DNA of 64,000 bases. It comes from Helicovermis profundi. Lineage in GTDB: Bacteria > Bacillota > Clostridia > Peptostreptococcales > Acidaminobacteraceae. The stretch spans positions 2,004,001 to 2,068,000 of the forward strand of contig NZ_AP028654.1 of NCBI RefSeq assembly GCF_033097505.1. Direction: 5' to 3'. The notes under the pieces were generated by a model. It searched no databases, had not been told where the DNA came from, and saw nothing but the letters and a program-made list of their open reading frames with translations. Position 1 is the stretch's first letter. The number at the start of each line of letters is the position of its first letter. A program made the translations under genes and the position numbers. Shown here one piece after another: positions 45,277 to 55,044 of the stretch.

Positions 45277-45975
45277 CTATTTTGAATAATCACGCTTGCC
45301 ATAAATGCCAGTTCCAACTCTAATCATGTTGGCTCCTTCTTCAATTGCAACCATATAATCATTAGTCATTCCCATTGATAAGTAAAGCATCTCTACATTA
45401 TTATACAACTTATTTGATAAAGAATCAAAAATCTCTTTCATTTTTTTAAAATCATTTCTTATCTTCTCAACATTTTCATCAAAAGGAGCTATATTCATTA
45501 GTCCTTTAACTTTAATATTGTTAAGTTTTGACAATTCATTAATGATTTCATCAATATTTTCTTCGTTTATGCCAAATTTACTTTCTTCTTTTGCAACATT
45601 GATTTGTACTAAAATATCCATTACTTTACCAATTTCTCTTGCTCTTTTATCAATTTCTTTAGCAAGTTTTATACTATCTACAGAATGAATTAAATCTACT
45701 TTTTCAATAATATATTTAACTTTATTAGTTTGTAGATGACCAATTAAATGCCATTTTACACCGCTTTTTATATTGTCGTATTTTCTTTGTATTTCTTGAA
45801 CTCTATTTTCACCAACATCAAAAATATCATATTTTAAACTCTCATTTACAATTGACTCATCGATTGTTTTAGTCACAGCTATAAGAGTGATTTCTGAAAT
45901 TTCCCTTCCTGTACTATCACAAGCCTTTTTTATATTTTCTCTTATATTATCAATATTATTTTTTAGATATTCCAT
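45277..45975 (-). CDS. yggS: YggS-family PLP homeostasis protein
   Basis: The 232-residue PLP-binding barrel has LIAVTKTIDESIV, with the PLP Lys in the first motif (AVTK), GENRVQEI, WHLIGHLQTNK, VQINVAKEESKFGI, LMNIAPFDE, and LSMGMTNDYMVAIEEGANMIRVGTGIYG. It buffers pyridoxal phosphate rather than acting as an enzyme. It is followed by sepF, a common arrangement. Confidence 0.97.
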   Translation of the reverse strand: MEYLKNNIDNIRENIKKACDSTGREISEITLIAVTKTIDESIVNESLKYDIFDVGENRVQEIQRKYDNIKSGVKWHLIGHLQTNKVKYIIEKVDLIHSVDSIKLAKEIDKRAREIGKVMDILVQINVAKEESKFGINEENIDEIINELSKLNNIKVKGLMNIAPFDENVEKIRNDFKKMKEIFDSLSNKLYNNVEMLYLSMGMTNDYMVAIEEGANMIRVGTGIYGKRDYSK

Positions 45976-46004
45976 TTTTTCTCCTCGCTTAATTAAAATT
46001 TATT

Positions 46005-47243
46005 TCAATAAATTTTATCGCCTTCTTTAACAGACGCAGCATCAATTACAATTTCATCTGTTAAATCAATAGTCCTTACTCTTTTATTTTCATCATCAAT
46101 ATATATATATCCATCTTTTACAATGGAATATTTATCGTCTTTGCCAAGAATTTTTATAGGTCTAAAATTAGCTTTATTATTAATCCCTAAAATATAAACT
46201 CCTAAAACATTATTTTTTGAAACAATACTAGTGTTTTTTATTTTAATGCCATTAAAATTATTTCTAATAATCGTTGCTTTTACAAATCTTTTTTTATAAA
46301 AATCTTCATACTGCTGTGATATTTTTAGAACTAAAGCTGCTTTATCCGAAGAAACAAAAACATCAGCAACCCTTGCATCTAACTTATTTGAATCAATCAT
46401 AGCAACAATTTTTTGATTTTTATCGTAAAAATTCAAATCTTTTTTATCGATTACACATACTAAAAACCAAAGTGAATTATCAACGATTTTATAAACAGGG
46501 CTTTTAGCAGCAAGTCTGCTTGAAGTTAAGCTTTTTAGTGAAAAATCCCTATCCATAAGTTCACTATAATTAATGTTATAAATATTTTCAATTGTTAAAT
46601 TTGGTTCTAAATTATCAATATAAAAAGATACAATACCAGAAATAGGAGAATAGAAATTAACTTTATCACCTACATTTGCATTTGCATTACCAATGTAAGA
46701 CTCTTTAAAACTTGAAGAACCATTATCAATTAATTTTTTGTTTTTTTCTATCAAACTACGTTTATCAAGTTTAAGCAATAATTTGTTTTTTAAATCGCTA
46801 AGCTGAACATAATTTTTTTCATCAACTGATTCTAAAATTCTTTGTTTTAAAGAATCAATTTCACCATCAATTACACTAATATCTATTTTTATTTTTTTTT
46901 GAAATTCTATTAAATCAGATTCTGATTTTTCGCTGACAATATCTTCTTCTACTTTTTCATGAGTTATTTCAGCAACTTTATAGCCTTTCTTTATTTTTTC
47001 GCCCTCATTTACAAAATATTTTATAGCGCCACTTGCATTCGTATTGATAATCTCTTCTTTTCTAAAAATAACTCCACTATATGTTGATTCAAGATTCAAT
47101 TCATCATATTTAGCTTTGTATGTTAAATTATCCGTTAAAATAAAATTTACAAATAATCTTAATCCTAAGAAAATCACTATAGCAATTATTAGCAGACTCC
47201 TTAAAAGTTTTAGAACATTAAATTTTTTTTTATATTTTTTCAT
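46005..47243 (-). CDS. HlyD-like membrane-anchored adaptor protein
   Basis: The 412-residue product has a basic N-terminus (KKYKKKFNVLKLLRS), one membrane helix at about residues 14-33, and then an extracytoplasmic part. A lipoyl-like half motif (SGAIKYFVNEGEKIKKGYKVAEI, about 70-92) is followed by a helical hairpin (about 105-165) and a second half (VGDKVNFYSPISGIVSFYID, about 187-206). This order matches HlyD/AcrA-type adaptors. No transporter partner is next to it; it sits between gpsA and yggS with the division genes, and its function there is unknown. Confidence 0.75.
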   Translation of the reverse strand: MKKYKKKFNVLKLLRSLLIIAIVIFLGLRLFVNFILTDNLTYKAKYDELNLESTYSGVIFRKEEIINTNASGAIKYFVNEGEKIKKGYKVAEITHEKVEEDIVSEKSESDLIEFQKKIKIDISVIDGEIDSLKQRILESVDEKNYVQLSDLKNKLLLKLDKRSLIEKNKKLIDNGSSSFKESYIGNANANVGDKVNFYSPISGIVSFYIDNLEPNLTIENIYNINYSELMDRDFSLKSLTSSRLAAKSPVYKIVDNSLWFLVCVIDKKDLNFYDKNQKIVAMIDSNKLDARVADVFVSSDKAALVLKISQQYEDFYKKRFVKATIIRNNFNGIKIKNTSIVSKNNVLGVYILGINNKANFRPIKILGKDDKYSIVKDGYIYIDDENKRVRTIDLTDEIVIDAASVKEGDKIY

Positions 47244-47273
47244 AAAACCACCTATTAAAGTTACTCTAAACTG

Positions 47274-47279
47274 ATTATA
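47274..47279 (-). promoter_or_regulatory. Likely -10 of the HlyD-like gene's operon
   Basis: TATAAT on the minus strand, about 30 bases before the start codon and after the gpsA terminator. The -35 is weak. Confidence 0.4.
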
Positions 47280-47333
47280 ATAAAAAATAAAACTTTATTC
47301 TAGTAAAAAATGAAAATTTATGTAATATTAAAA

Positions 47334-47380
47334 AAACCACTCAATAAACTAAATAATAATTAGCTTTTATTGAGTAGTTT
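47334..47380 (-). terminator. Terminator of the DUF512-der-gpsA operon
   Basis: A stem of about 15 bp, AAACYACTCAATAAA/TTTATTGAGTAGTTT, has CTAA/TTAG pairing inside the loop and a T run on the minus strand. It begins 6 bases after the gpsA stop. Confidence 0.85.
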
Positions 47381-47385
47381 CAGAA

Positions 47386-48408
47386 TTAATTCCACTCTAT
47401 TGGATTTAAAATCATCTCTTCAATTTCATGTTTTTTACTTCTCATCATAAGTGATTTCACTGAATCACGAGCACCATGATTTTCATAAATCACCTTGTAT
47501 AATTCTCTAGTAATAGGCATTTCTACATTATATTTTTTTGAAAGGTAATATGCTGACTCCACAGTATAGAAACCTTCGACAACCATACCAATCTTTTCAA
47601 GAGCGTCTTTTGGTTTTTTCCCTTCACCTATAAGTATTCCACATCTTCTATTTCTAGAATGCATGCTTGTACAAGTAACAATTAAATCTCCGATTCCAGA
47701 TAATCCAGTGAAAGTTGTAGTTTTAGCACCCATAATTTTACCAAGTTTTGCAATTTCATATATACCACGTGTCATAAGAGCTGCTTTTGCGTTATCTCCA
47801 TAACCAAGTCCATCAGATATTCCCGCACCAAGAGCAATTATATTTTTTAAAGACCCACCAATTTCAACTCCAATTACATCCGGATTGGTATAAACTCTTA
47901 AATATTCGGTTGTAAATATATCTTGAATTAATTCAGCACTTCTTTTATCTATACTTGCAGACACAAGTGTAGTAGGCATCCCTTTCGATACTTCCTCTGC
48001 ATGAGACGGACCTGAGAGCGCTACAAAATTATTATTTGGAAAAAATTCTTTAACTATTTGAGAAATTGTCTTTAAAGAAACCAATTCAATTCCTTTTGAT
48101 ACATTAACTATTAATTGATTTTTATTAACATGTTCTTTTATCGTTTCAAGAATGTTTCTAGTCGCCTGAGACGATACAGCGAGTACAATAACGTCTACGT
48201 CTTTAATTGAATCTTCAATATTATTGATAAATTCAATATTTTTATCAAGTAAAACATCAGGTAAATATTTTTTATTTACTTTATTTTCTCTCATATAATT
48301 AAGATCTATAGAATTTCTTGTCCATAAATTAACTTTAAATTCATTATTTATTAGAACATAAGCTAAGGCTGTTCCCCAACTACCTGCACCAAGAATTGCA
48401 ATTTTCAA
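47386..48408 (-). CDS. gpsA: NAD(P)H-dependent glycerol-3-phosphate dehydrogenase
   Basis: GpsA reduces dihydroxyacetone phosphate to sn-glycerol 3-phosphate for phospholipids. The 340-residue product has the dinucleotide loop AILGAGSWGTALA, LSGPSHAEEVSKGMPT, EIGGSLKNIIALGAGISDGLGYGDNAKAALMTRG, and LSGIGDLIVTCTSMHSRNRR. The start is TTG at 48408 with GGAGATG upstream. It follows der, a frequent pairing. Confidence 0.98.
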   Translation of the reverse strand: MKIAILGAGSWGTALAYVLINNEFKVNLWTRNSIDLNYMRENKVNKKYLPDVLLDKNIEFINNIEDSIKDVDVIVLAVSSQATRNILETIKEHVNKNQLIVNVSKGIELVSLKTISQIVKEFFPNNNFVALSGPSHAEEVSKGMPTTLVSASIDKRSAELIQDIFTTEYLRVYTNPDVIGVEIGGSLKNIIALGAGISDGLGYGDNAKAALMTRGIYEIAKLGKIMGAKTTTFTGLSGIGDLIVTCTSMHSRNRRCGILIGEGKKPKDALEKIGMVVEGFYTVESAYYLSKKYNVEMPITRELYKVIYENHGARDSVKSLMMRSKKHEIEEMILNPIEWN

Positions 48409-48427
48409 TTAAAATCATCTCCATTAT

Positions 48428-49756
48428 TTATTTGAATGTCTTTTTCTTTCTCTCTCTCACAATAGTCTTAATAGGAGTTCCCGTAAATTCGAAATTTTTT
48501 CTTAATGTATTCTCCAAATATCTTATATAAGAAAAATGTGCCAATTCTTTTTTATTCACAAACAATACAAAAGTTGGAGGTTTTACTCCAGATTGAGTCA
48601 TAAAGAAAATTTTAAGTCTTACACCCTTATCAGACGGTGGTTGATTTAAAAGTATAGCTTCACTTATTACATCATTTAAAAGACCAGTTGATATTCTCTT
48701 AGAATGTTCATTTGAAACAAGCTGAATCTTTTCAAATAAGTTCATAACTCTTTGTCCCGTTAAGGCTGACACAAACATAACAGGTGCATATCTCATATAT
48801 GCTAAATCATCTCTAATACTATTTTCATAATTTGCATATGAATGGTTATCTTTAGCTAACATATCCCATTTATTGACTACAATAATTGATGCTTTTCCTG
48901 CCTCATGGGCATAACCTGCAATTTTAGTAACTTGCTCTGTGACACCTTCAGTTGCTTCAATCATAATTAGGCAAACATCACATCTCTCAATAGCCGTAAG
49001 TGCTCTTAATATACTGTATTTCTCGATTTTTTCATTTATTTTGCTTTTTCTTCTAATTCCAGCTGTGTCAATAAATGTGTATTTTTGCCCATCGTATTCA
49101 AATGGAGTATCAATTGCATCTCTTGTCGTACCCGCAATATCACTAACTATAACTCTATTTTCACCAAGTATTTTATTTATTATTGATGATTTGCCAACAT
49201 TTGGCTTTCCTATTACAGCGACTTTAATAACTTCCTCATCATCAACTTCCTTACTACTTTCATCAAAATAACCTACTATTATATCTAGTAAATCACCAAA
49301 GTTCAGAATATTTACTGATGAAATTGGAATTGGTTCACCTATTCCTAAATTATAATAATCATAAAAATGGCTTGGCATATCAGTTCCATCAACTTTATTT
49401 ACTACAAGCACAACAGGTTTTTTAGAACGCCTTAACATTTGAGCAATTTCTTCATCAGCTGGTGTATATTCATAGTGACCATCTAACATAAATACGATTA
49501 CATCTGCAGTATCTATTGCAACTTGGGCTTGCTCTTTCATCTGACTCATAATTACATCGCCATTATCAGGCTCAATTCCACCTGTATCTATTAAAGTGAA
49601 GTTATGGCTTAACCACTCAACATCCGCATAAATTCTATCTCTTGTTACTCCAGGTGTATCTTCGACTATTGAAATTCTTCTTCCAGCAACTCTATTAAAA
49701 AAAGTTGATTTGCCAACATTTGGCCTTCCAACTATTGCTACTATGGGTTTACTCAT
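48428..49756 (-). CDS. der: Ribosome biogenesis GTPase Der (EngA)
   Basis: Der has two tandem GTPase domains and helps 50S assembly. The 442-residue product shows GRPNVGKST and DTGGIE (domain one), NKVDGTD, GKPNVGKSSI and DTAGIRRKSKINE (domain two), NKWDML, and a C-terminal KH-like domain. Its ATG overlaps the stop of the DUF512 gene. Confidence 0.98.
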   Translation of the reverse strand: MSKPIVAIVGRPNVGKSTFFNRVAGRRISIVEDTPGVTRDRIYADVEWLSHNFTLIDTGGIEPDNGDVIMSQMKEQAQVAIDTADVIVFMLDGHYEYTPADEEIAQMLRRSKKPVVLVVNKVDGTDMPSHFYDYYNLGIGEPIPISSVNILNFGDLLDIIVGYFDESSKEVDDEEVIKVAVIGKPNVGKSSIINKILGENRVIVSDIAGTTRDAIDTPFEYDGQKYTFIDTAGIRRKSKINEKIEKYSILRALTAIERCDVCLIMIEATEGVTEQVTKIAGYAHEAGKASIIVVNKWDMLAKDNHSYANYENSIRDDLAYMRYAPVMFVSALTGQRVMNLFEKIQLVSNEHSKRISTGLLNDVISEAILLNQPPSDKGVRLKIFFMTQSGVKPPTFVLFVNKKELAHFSYIRYLENTLRKNFEFTGTPIKTIVRERKKKTFK

Positions 49757-51093
49757 TGCACTACCTCCGCTTTGTTTCCTAAAATATTATCCATGAATTC
49801 TTTTCCTATTACATTAGTGATTTTTATACTTATATTTAATTTTTTAGATAATTCATCCACAGTCATATCATCTAAAAAAATATTTTCATCTGATTTCATC
49901 ATAGCCTTTGGAAGCAAGATCATATCTCCTAATTCTTCGTTTTTTAGCCTATTATATATATCTTGACCAGTTAAAAGTCCTGCTACCGTAATAGATTCAC
50001 CAAAAAAACTATTTTTAACTTCGAACACATTAATTTTAATATTATTATAATGTTTCATTATATCTTTTGCTAATTCATTTAAAAATTTATATGCAGATTT
50101 TCCAGTTGAAATTGTAATACATCTCTTTAAATTTATTGAATCTTTCGAGTTGTCATTTTCAATAAATTTATCAACTTCGTATTTGAATTTTCTAATAAGT
50201 CCGACACCATTTTCGATTAGCGTGAAACCTTCATAGGACTCATAGTTAGGTGTTTCAATGCCTGCAAGAACATAAAATTCGTCGGACAAGAACACAAATC
50301 TAGTTCCAATTTTATCCATAAATTTTTTTTGCCATTTCTCAATTTGCTCAATAACAAATAAAGCAGATTCCTTGTTAAAGGTATTAAGTAGGTAAAGTCC
50401 TTCTCTAAATTTTGTTTTACCAACAGGAACAATAGCCAAACTATTTATTGGTCTCTTCATATTTAATAAGTCATTCAATGTTCTATCTAGTTCATCCTTG
50501 TCATTTATATCTGGACAAAGCACTATCTGACCGTTAACTTCAACCCTATTCTCAGTTAATTTATTAAGTCTTTCTATAACGTTTCCTGCAAACTTGTTGC
50601 TAAGCATTTTTTTTCTTAGTTCAGAATTCGTTGTGTGAATAGAAACATTTATAGGACTAATATTGTAATCTATAATTCTATCTAGTTCCTCATCCTTTAC
50701 ATTGGTTAGCGTTACAAAATTTCCTTGTAAAAACGATAATCTTGAATCGTCGTCTTTAAAGTATAAAGTTTCTCTCATATTAGGCGGAAGCTGATCTACA
50801 AAACAAAACATGCAATTATTACTACATCTTTTAGCATGATCTAAAATTGGATTTTCAAATTCAATTCCAAGTTCTTCATCATACTCCTTATCTATTTCGA
50901 GCATCCAAATCTCGCCATTTTTTTTTTCAATTTCAACTTCTAAAAATTCATCTGACATTAAAAAAAGATAGTCAATAATATCAACCACCTTTTTGCCATT
51001 GATACTAACTAAGGCATCGCCAACATTAAGTCCGAGTTCTTCAGCTATACTTTCATTCATAATTTTTGAAATAACATTACTCAAATTTTTCAT
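49753..51093 (-). CDS. DUF512-family radical SAM protein with N-terminal PDZ-like domain
   Basis: The 446-residue product has an N-terminal PDZ-like domain (SIAEELGLNVGDALVSINGKKVVDIIDYLFLM). CSNNCMFCFVDQLPP at about residues 91-105 follows, a CxxxCxxC radical SAM cluster site. The C-terminal half is the DUF512 domain. It lies directly upstream of der, as in many clostridia. The reaction it catalyses is not known to me. Confidence 0.9.
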   Translation of the reverse strand: MKNLSNVISKIMNESIAEELGLNVGDALVSINGKKVVDIIDYLFLMSDEFLEVEIEKKNGEIWMLEIDKEYDEELGIEFENPILDHAKRCSNNCMFCFVDQLPPNMRETLYFKDDDSRLSFLQGNFVTLTNVKDEELDRIIDYNISPINVSIHTTNSELRKKMLSNKFAGNVIERLNKLTENRVEVNGQIVLCPDINDKDELDRTLNDLLNMKRPINSLAIVPVGKTKFREGLYLLNTFNKESALFVIEQIEKWQKKFMDKIGTRFVFLSDEFYVLAGIETPNYESYEGFTLIENGVGLIRKFKYEVDKFIENDNSKDSINLKRCITISTGKSAYKFLNELAKDIMKHYNNIKINVFEVKNSFFGESITVAGLLTGQDIYNRLKNEELGDMILLPKAMMKSDENIFLDDMTVDELSKKLNISIKITNVIGKEFMDNILGNKAEVVQ

Positions 51094-51137
51094 AATCCAC
51101 CACTCTTTAAAAATACCTATATCTACCCAATACTACA

Positions 51138-51166
51138 ATAATACATTTAAAAAAATAATACGTCAA
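51138..51166 (-). promoter_or_regulatory. Promoter of the DUF512-der-gpsA operon
   Basis: On the minus strand: TTGACG, 17 bases, TATTAT, a near-consensus promoter about 45 bases before the start codon. Confidence 0.75.
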
Positions 51167-51229
51167 CCTAAACTTTAAAAACCAAATTATTTATATAATA
51201 AATTTTTTAAAAAAAATACTAATAATCAT

Positions 51230-52015
51230 TTACTTTGATATTATTCCAATATGGCGACCCGTTTTTCCATTTTCTTTCCTATAAGAAAAAAGAATATCAT
51301 TGTTGCATATTGTACATAATGGCGAAATTTCAATATTTTCTTTTAAAATTCCAGATTCTACTAGAATATCATAATTCATTTTTTTTAGATCAAGCATATA
51401 TTTATTATTATTTTTTAACATATAATATTTATGCGGAAATTTAAAGTTTTTATTTACTTCTTTAATTACAACACTATCAACTTCATAGCAACAAACAGAA
51501 GCGCATGGTCCTATCGCGCATATAATATCCAGCGGGTTCGAATTAAATTCGCCAATAAATAATTCAACCATTTTTAAAGCAATTTTCTTAACACTACCTC
51601 TCCAACCCGAGTGGCAAATGCCAATGACATCATTTTTTTTATCATAAAACAAAAGCGGAACACAATCTGCATAAAAAGTCACTAGGTTTATATTTTTTAA
51701 TTTACTTATCATCCCATCAAAGTTTTCAATAGCAGAAAAATCTGAGCTATCAGCATAAAATTTTTCATCTATTATTTTTATATCCGTTCCGTGAACCTGA
51801 AGAGTATAAAAGGTTTTATTCATTCTTAAATTTAAACTTTCTAAAAATATTTCATAATTTTTACTTATTGACTCTTTTTGGTCATTTGTGTAGATACCTA
51901 GATTTAAGCTCTTATAATTACCACTACTCACTCCACCATTTCTTGTTGAAATTCCAGCCATAATACCTAAATTTGCAATATTTTCGAATTCAATAAACAT
52001 GTTTTTTTTATACAA
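51230..52015 (-). CDS. pgeF: Polyphenol oxidase/laccase-domain protein (YfiH, PgeF)
   Basis: The 261-residue product has the zinc/copper-like motif set of the family: QVHGTDIKII, VTFYADCVPLLFYD, ICHSGWRGSVKKIALKMV, AIGPCASVCCYEVDS, and the final CTICNNDILFSYRKENGKTGRHIGII. PgeF-type enzymes correct misplaced amino acids in peptidoglycan precursors; other members have purine nucleosidase activity. A TTG at 52015 is used: GAGGTG lies 7 bases before it. It sits beside the cell-wall cluster. Confidence 0.93.
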   Translation of the reverse strand: MYKKNMFIEFENIANLGIMAGISTRNGGVSSGNYKSLNLGIYTNDQKESISKNYEIFLESLNLRMNKTFYTLQVHGTDIKIIDEKFYADSSDFSAIENFDGMISKLKNINLVTFYADCVPLLFYDKKNDVIGICHSGWRGSVKKIALKMVELFIGEFNSNPLDIICAIGPCASVCCYEVDSVVIKEVNKNFKFPHKYYMLKNNNKYMLDLKKMNYDILVESGILKENIEISPLCTICNNDILFSYRKENGKTGRHIGIISK

Positions 52016-52080
52016 CTTTTCACACCTCAGTTAAAATACTTTATAATAGTAAACAGTATACCTACTTACTACAAATAGAT

Positions 52081-52103
52081 AAAACTCCCAAAATGGGAGT
52101 TTT
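52081..52103. terminator. Hairpin terminator after nrdR
   Basis: Perfect stem AACTCCCA/TGGGAGTT with a 3-4 base loop and A/T runs at both sides. It is just past the nrdR stop on the minus strand. Confidence 0.75.
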
Positions 52104-52105
52104 TC

Positions 52106-52567
52106 TTAATTGTTTTTTTCATTTAATAATTTTGTAAGTTCATCTATAAAAGAATTAATATCCTTAAATTGCCTATAAACAGAAGCAAATCTGACGTAAG
52201 CTACTTCGTCTAAATCTTTTATTAAATCAATTACAAGTTCTCCTATTTTAGTTGAATGGATTTCTTTATCCATTGTATTGTGAAGTTTTAATTCCACTTT
52301 ATCAATTAATTTCTCCATCTGCTCGATAGAAACTGGCCTTTTTTCACAAGCCCTTATTATTCCATTTAACAATTTTTTCTTATCATAAAGCTCACGTGTA
52401 CCATCTTTTTTTACAACAATTAAAGGAGTTTCTTCAATCTTTTCGTATGTAGTGAACCTTCTCTTACACTTAGAACACTCTCTTCTTCTTCTAATTGAAT
52501 GACCTTCGTCGGTTGGACGAGAGTCTACAACTTTTGATTCAGTGTAACTACAATATGGACAATTCAC
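52106..52567 (-). CDS. nrdR: Transcriptional repressor NrdR
   Basis: NrdR represses ribonucleotide reductase genes when dATP is high. The 153-residue product starts [22 protein letters not shown], with zinc-ribbon Cys pairs CPYC and CSKC, and has an ATP-cone domain (about 49-139). The start is GTG at 52567. It lies 19 bases after ftsZ, where sporulating relatives usually have spoIIGA-sigE-sigG. Confidence 0.98.
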   Translation of the reverse strand: MNCPYCSYTESKVVDSRPTDEGHSIRRRRECSKCKRRFTTYEKIEETPLIVVKKDGTRELYDKKKLLNGIIRACEKRPVSIEQMEKLIDKVELKLHNTMDKEIHSTKIGELVIDLIKDLDEVAYVRFASVYRQFKDINSFIDELTKLLNEKNN

Positions 52568-52586
52568 TTACAATCACGCTCCATTT

Positions 52587-53693
52587 CTATCTTTTTCTTC
52601 TTAAAAAAGTAGGGATTTCAAATTCTTCTGAATCAGAGTTTTCAATTTCTATTTCTTCAACAGACTCTTCTTTTTCTTCAACTGTTTCGACTTTACTTCT
52701 TTTTACTTCTTTAGTTTTATTTTTAATAGCCTCACTTTTATTTACATCAAATCCAGTAGCAATAACTGTTATTCTTATCTCATCTTTTAAAGCCTCATCA
52801 ATAACAGCACCAAAAATAATATTTGCATCTTCATCAGCTGCTTCCGATACTATTTCAGCAGCTTCATTTACATCAAATAACCCAAGTGAAGAACCACCAG
52901 TAATATTAAGAAGTACTCCCTTAGCTCCATTTATAGTTGTTTCAAGTAGAGGAGAGTGTATAGCTTGCTTTGCTGCTTCTTGTGCTTTATTTTCTCCACT
53001 TGCTCTACCAACGCCCATATGAGCAAGTCCTTGTTCAAACATAATAGTTTTAACATCAGCAAAGTCAAGATTTACAAGCCCTGGTACAGTAATCAAGTCA
53101 GAAATACCTTGAACACCTTGTTTTAATACATCATCTGCAATTTTAAATGCATCTACAATTGAAGTTCTTTTTTCAGCAACTTCAAGTAATCTATCATTTG
53201 GAATTGTGACAAGAGTGTCAACTTTATCTCTTAATTCAGCGATTCCACTTTCGGCATGTGTATTTCTTCTTTTACCTTCAAAAGTAAATGGTTTCGTTAC
53301 TACTCCAACAGTTAAAATGCCCATTTCTTTAGCAATTTCTGCAACAATTGGTGCAGCACCAGTTCCGGTTCCACCGCCCATACCAGCAGTTACAAATACC
53401 ATATCAGCACCTTGAAGTGCTTGATATATATCGTCTTTACTCTCTTCAGCAGCCTTTTGTCCAATTTCAGGATTCGCTCCCGCTCCAAGACCTCTTGTTA
53501 ATTTTTCACCAATTTGTATTTTGTATTCAGCCTTCGAATTATAAAGTGCCTGTTTATCTGTGTTTACAGCTACAAATTGAACCCCTGTTAAACTTGCATC
53601 AATCATTCTATTTACGGCGTTATTTCCACCACCACCAACTCCAACAACTCTAATTTGAGCAAACTGTTCCATATCTATATCGAATTCTAACAT
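52587..53693 (-). CDS. ftsZ: Cell division protein FtsZ
   Basis: FtsZ is the tubulin-like GTPase that forms the division ring. The 368-residue product has [17 protein letters not shown], the GTP signature [12 protein letters not shown], and [10 protein letters not shown]-like ITVIATGFD near the end of the core. A short acidic Glu-rich linker is followed by the conserved C-terminal peptide [10 protein letters not shown], which binds SepF and FtsA-type partners. Strong AAAGGGGG site. Confidence 0.99.
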   Translation of the reverse strand: MLEFDIDMEQFAQIRVVGVGGGGNNAVNRMIDASLTGVQFVAVNTDKQALYNSKAEYKIQIGEKLTRGLGAGANPEIGQKAAEESKDDIYQALQGADMVFVTAGMGGGTGTGAAPIVAEIAKEMGILTVGVVTKPFTFEGKRRNTHAESGIAELRDKVDTLVTIPNDRLLEVAEKRTSIVDAFKIADDVLKQGVQGISDLITVPGLVNLDFADVKTIMFEQGLAHMGVGRASGENKAQEAAKQAIHSPLLETTINGAKGVLLNITGGSSLGLFDVNEAAEIVSEAADEDANIIFGAVIDEALKDEIRITVIATGFDVNKSEAIKNKTKEVKRSKVETVEEKEESVEEIEIENSDSEEFEIPTFLRRKR

Positions 53694-53802
53694 TTAAGAG
53701 CCCCCTTTAATATATAAAAGAAAAATAATCATTCGACATTTTTCGCATATTTTTATTATCATTCAAGTTATGACTCAATTTCAAGCCATACACCTAATAT
53801 AA

Positions 53803-53811
53803 ATAATACCA
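53803..53811 (-). promoter_or_regulatory. Possible extended -10 upstream of ftsZ
   Basis: TGGTATTAT on the minus strand is an extended -10 without a good -35. It lies about 110 bases before the ftsZ ATG in a 241-base gene-free gap. Confidence 0.4.
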
Positions 53812-53934
53812 TATTTTTTGATTAATAAATACAATTTTCTTGTCTTTTTTTTCAATTTCTTAAAAAAAACATACTATATGTAACATTTTTTTATTTTTAT
53901 ACACAATATATATTGAATTCAACTAATATTATAA

Positions 53935-54285
53935 TTATTCGACTCTCTTTTTTCTAATATTTTCAATAATAATCCTTCTAATAATTGCTAAGTTATTAAA
54001 TAACCTAACGCCAAAAGCAAAAATAGCTGCATAATATAAAGGAACACCAAGATTATCTCCAATATACGCTAAAAGTCCTGCCATTAATGCATTAATAAAA
54101 AATCCAGAAATAAATATTACTGGATCAAATTTTTCCATCATGCTCGCTCTTACTCCGCCAAAAACTGAATCAATAGCGGCTAGTATTCCTACCGATACAT
54201 ATAAAGAATATGTAGCTGCAAGCGAAAGTGGCAGTAGTAATCCAATAGCCACTCCTAATAAAATTCCAAGTAACGCAATAATCAT
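53935..54285 (-). CDS. sbp: Small basic protein (DUF1290)
   Basis: The 116-residue product has four hydrophobic segments with YVSVGILAAIDSVFGGVRASMMEKFD, the DUF1290 signature, and a basic end NIRKKRVE. It belongs to the Sbp family found between divIB and ftsZ regions in Firmicutes. Its start overlaps the stop of the preceding DUF881 gene. Function unknown. Confidence 0.9.
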   Translation of the reverse strand: MIIALLGILLGVAIGLLLPLSLAATYSLYVSVGILAAIDSVFGGVRASMMEKFDPVIFISGFFINALMAGLLAYIGDNLGVPLYYAAIFAFGVRLFNNLAIIRRIIIENIRKKRVE

Positions 54286-55010
54286 TTTTCTTCACTTCCT
54301 TTATCATCATGAGTATAATTTGAATAAATAAGTTCACTATATTTTGGAATAACAATACTCACACTTGTATTTACTTCAACAAACAATCCCCAATCTCTCA
54401 ATATATTTCCATATCTACCTGGAGCATTAATAGCAGATTCCAAATATGTTCGATTACCTATAGCCTTAATTATAAAAGGCTGAGCAAAAACTGAATTATT
54501 CACTTTTATAGTTGGTCCAGTACAGTGTACTATTGATTTTCCAAAAAGTATTCTTTGACCATTTATAGAAATAGCTTCAGCTCCAGCATTTCTTAAATCA
54601 GTAATAATTTTTTTTATATCTAAGTCGTGAACTAATACATTATTAGGATTTTCATTATTTAAAAGTTCTCGGTCCCCATCAGAAATAATTACAATTATAC
54701 CTTCACCTCTCACTCTTGAAAGTCCTGCAAATTTAATTATTTCATCAAGATTTTTTTTAAGAGTTTTTTCTAATTCAAAGTAATTTTCACTATTTTCATA
54801 TTCATTAACTTTATTTTCAATTTCTAATTTAGTTTTTTTTATCTGCTCAATTTCAGCTTTTTCACTTTCAATTTGCGTATACAAATAATCAATATCCTGT
54901 ATCTTAACGTATTTAAATCCTGTTCTAAGTATTCTAAATTGAACAGCAACCAAAACTCCTAAAATTAGCATTAAAGCAAATAAACTTGCTTTTGAACTTT
55001 TTCTTTTCAT
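54282..55010 (-). CDS. DUF881 protein (second copy)
   Basis: The 242-residue product has one N-terminal membrane helix, a coiled coil (about 38-80), and the DUF881 domain: RVRGEGIIVIISDGD, DIKKIITDLRNAGAEAISINGQRI and VIKAIGNRTYLESAINAPG-like FIIKAIGN. It is probably anchored with the domain outside. It is paralogous to its upstream neighbour. Confidence 0.9.
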   Translation of the reverse strand: MKRKSSKASLFALMLILGVLVAVQFRILRTGFKYVKIQDIDYLYTQIESEKAEIEQIKKTKLEIENKVNEYENSENYFELEKTLKKNLDEIIKFAGLSRVRGEGIIVIISDGDRELLNNENPNNVLVHDLDIKKIITDLRNAGAEAISINGQRILFGKSIVHCTGPTIKVNNSVFAQPFIIKAIGNRTYLESAINAPGRYGNILRDWGLFVEVNTSVSIVIPKYSELIYSNYTHDDKGSEEK

Positions 55011-55044
55011 TTTACACCTCTAGGCGAGTGAATTGTACAATACT

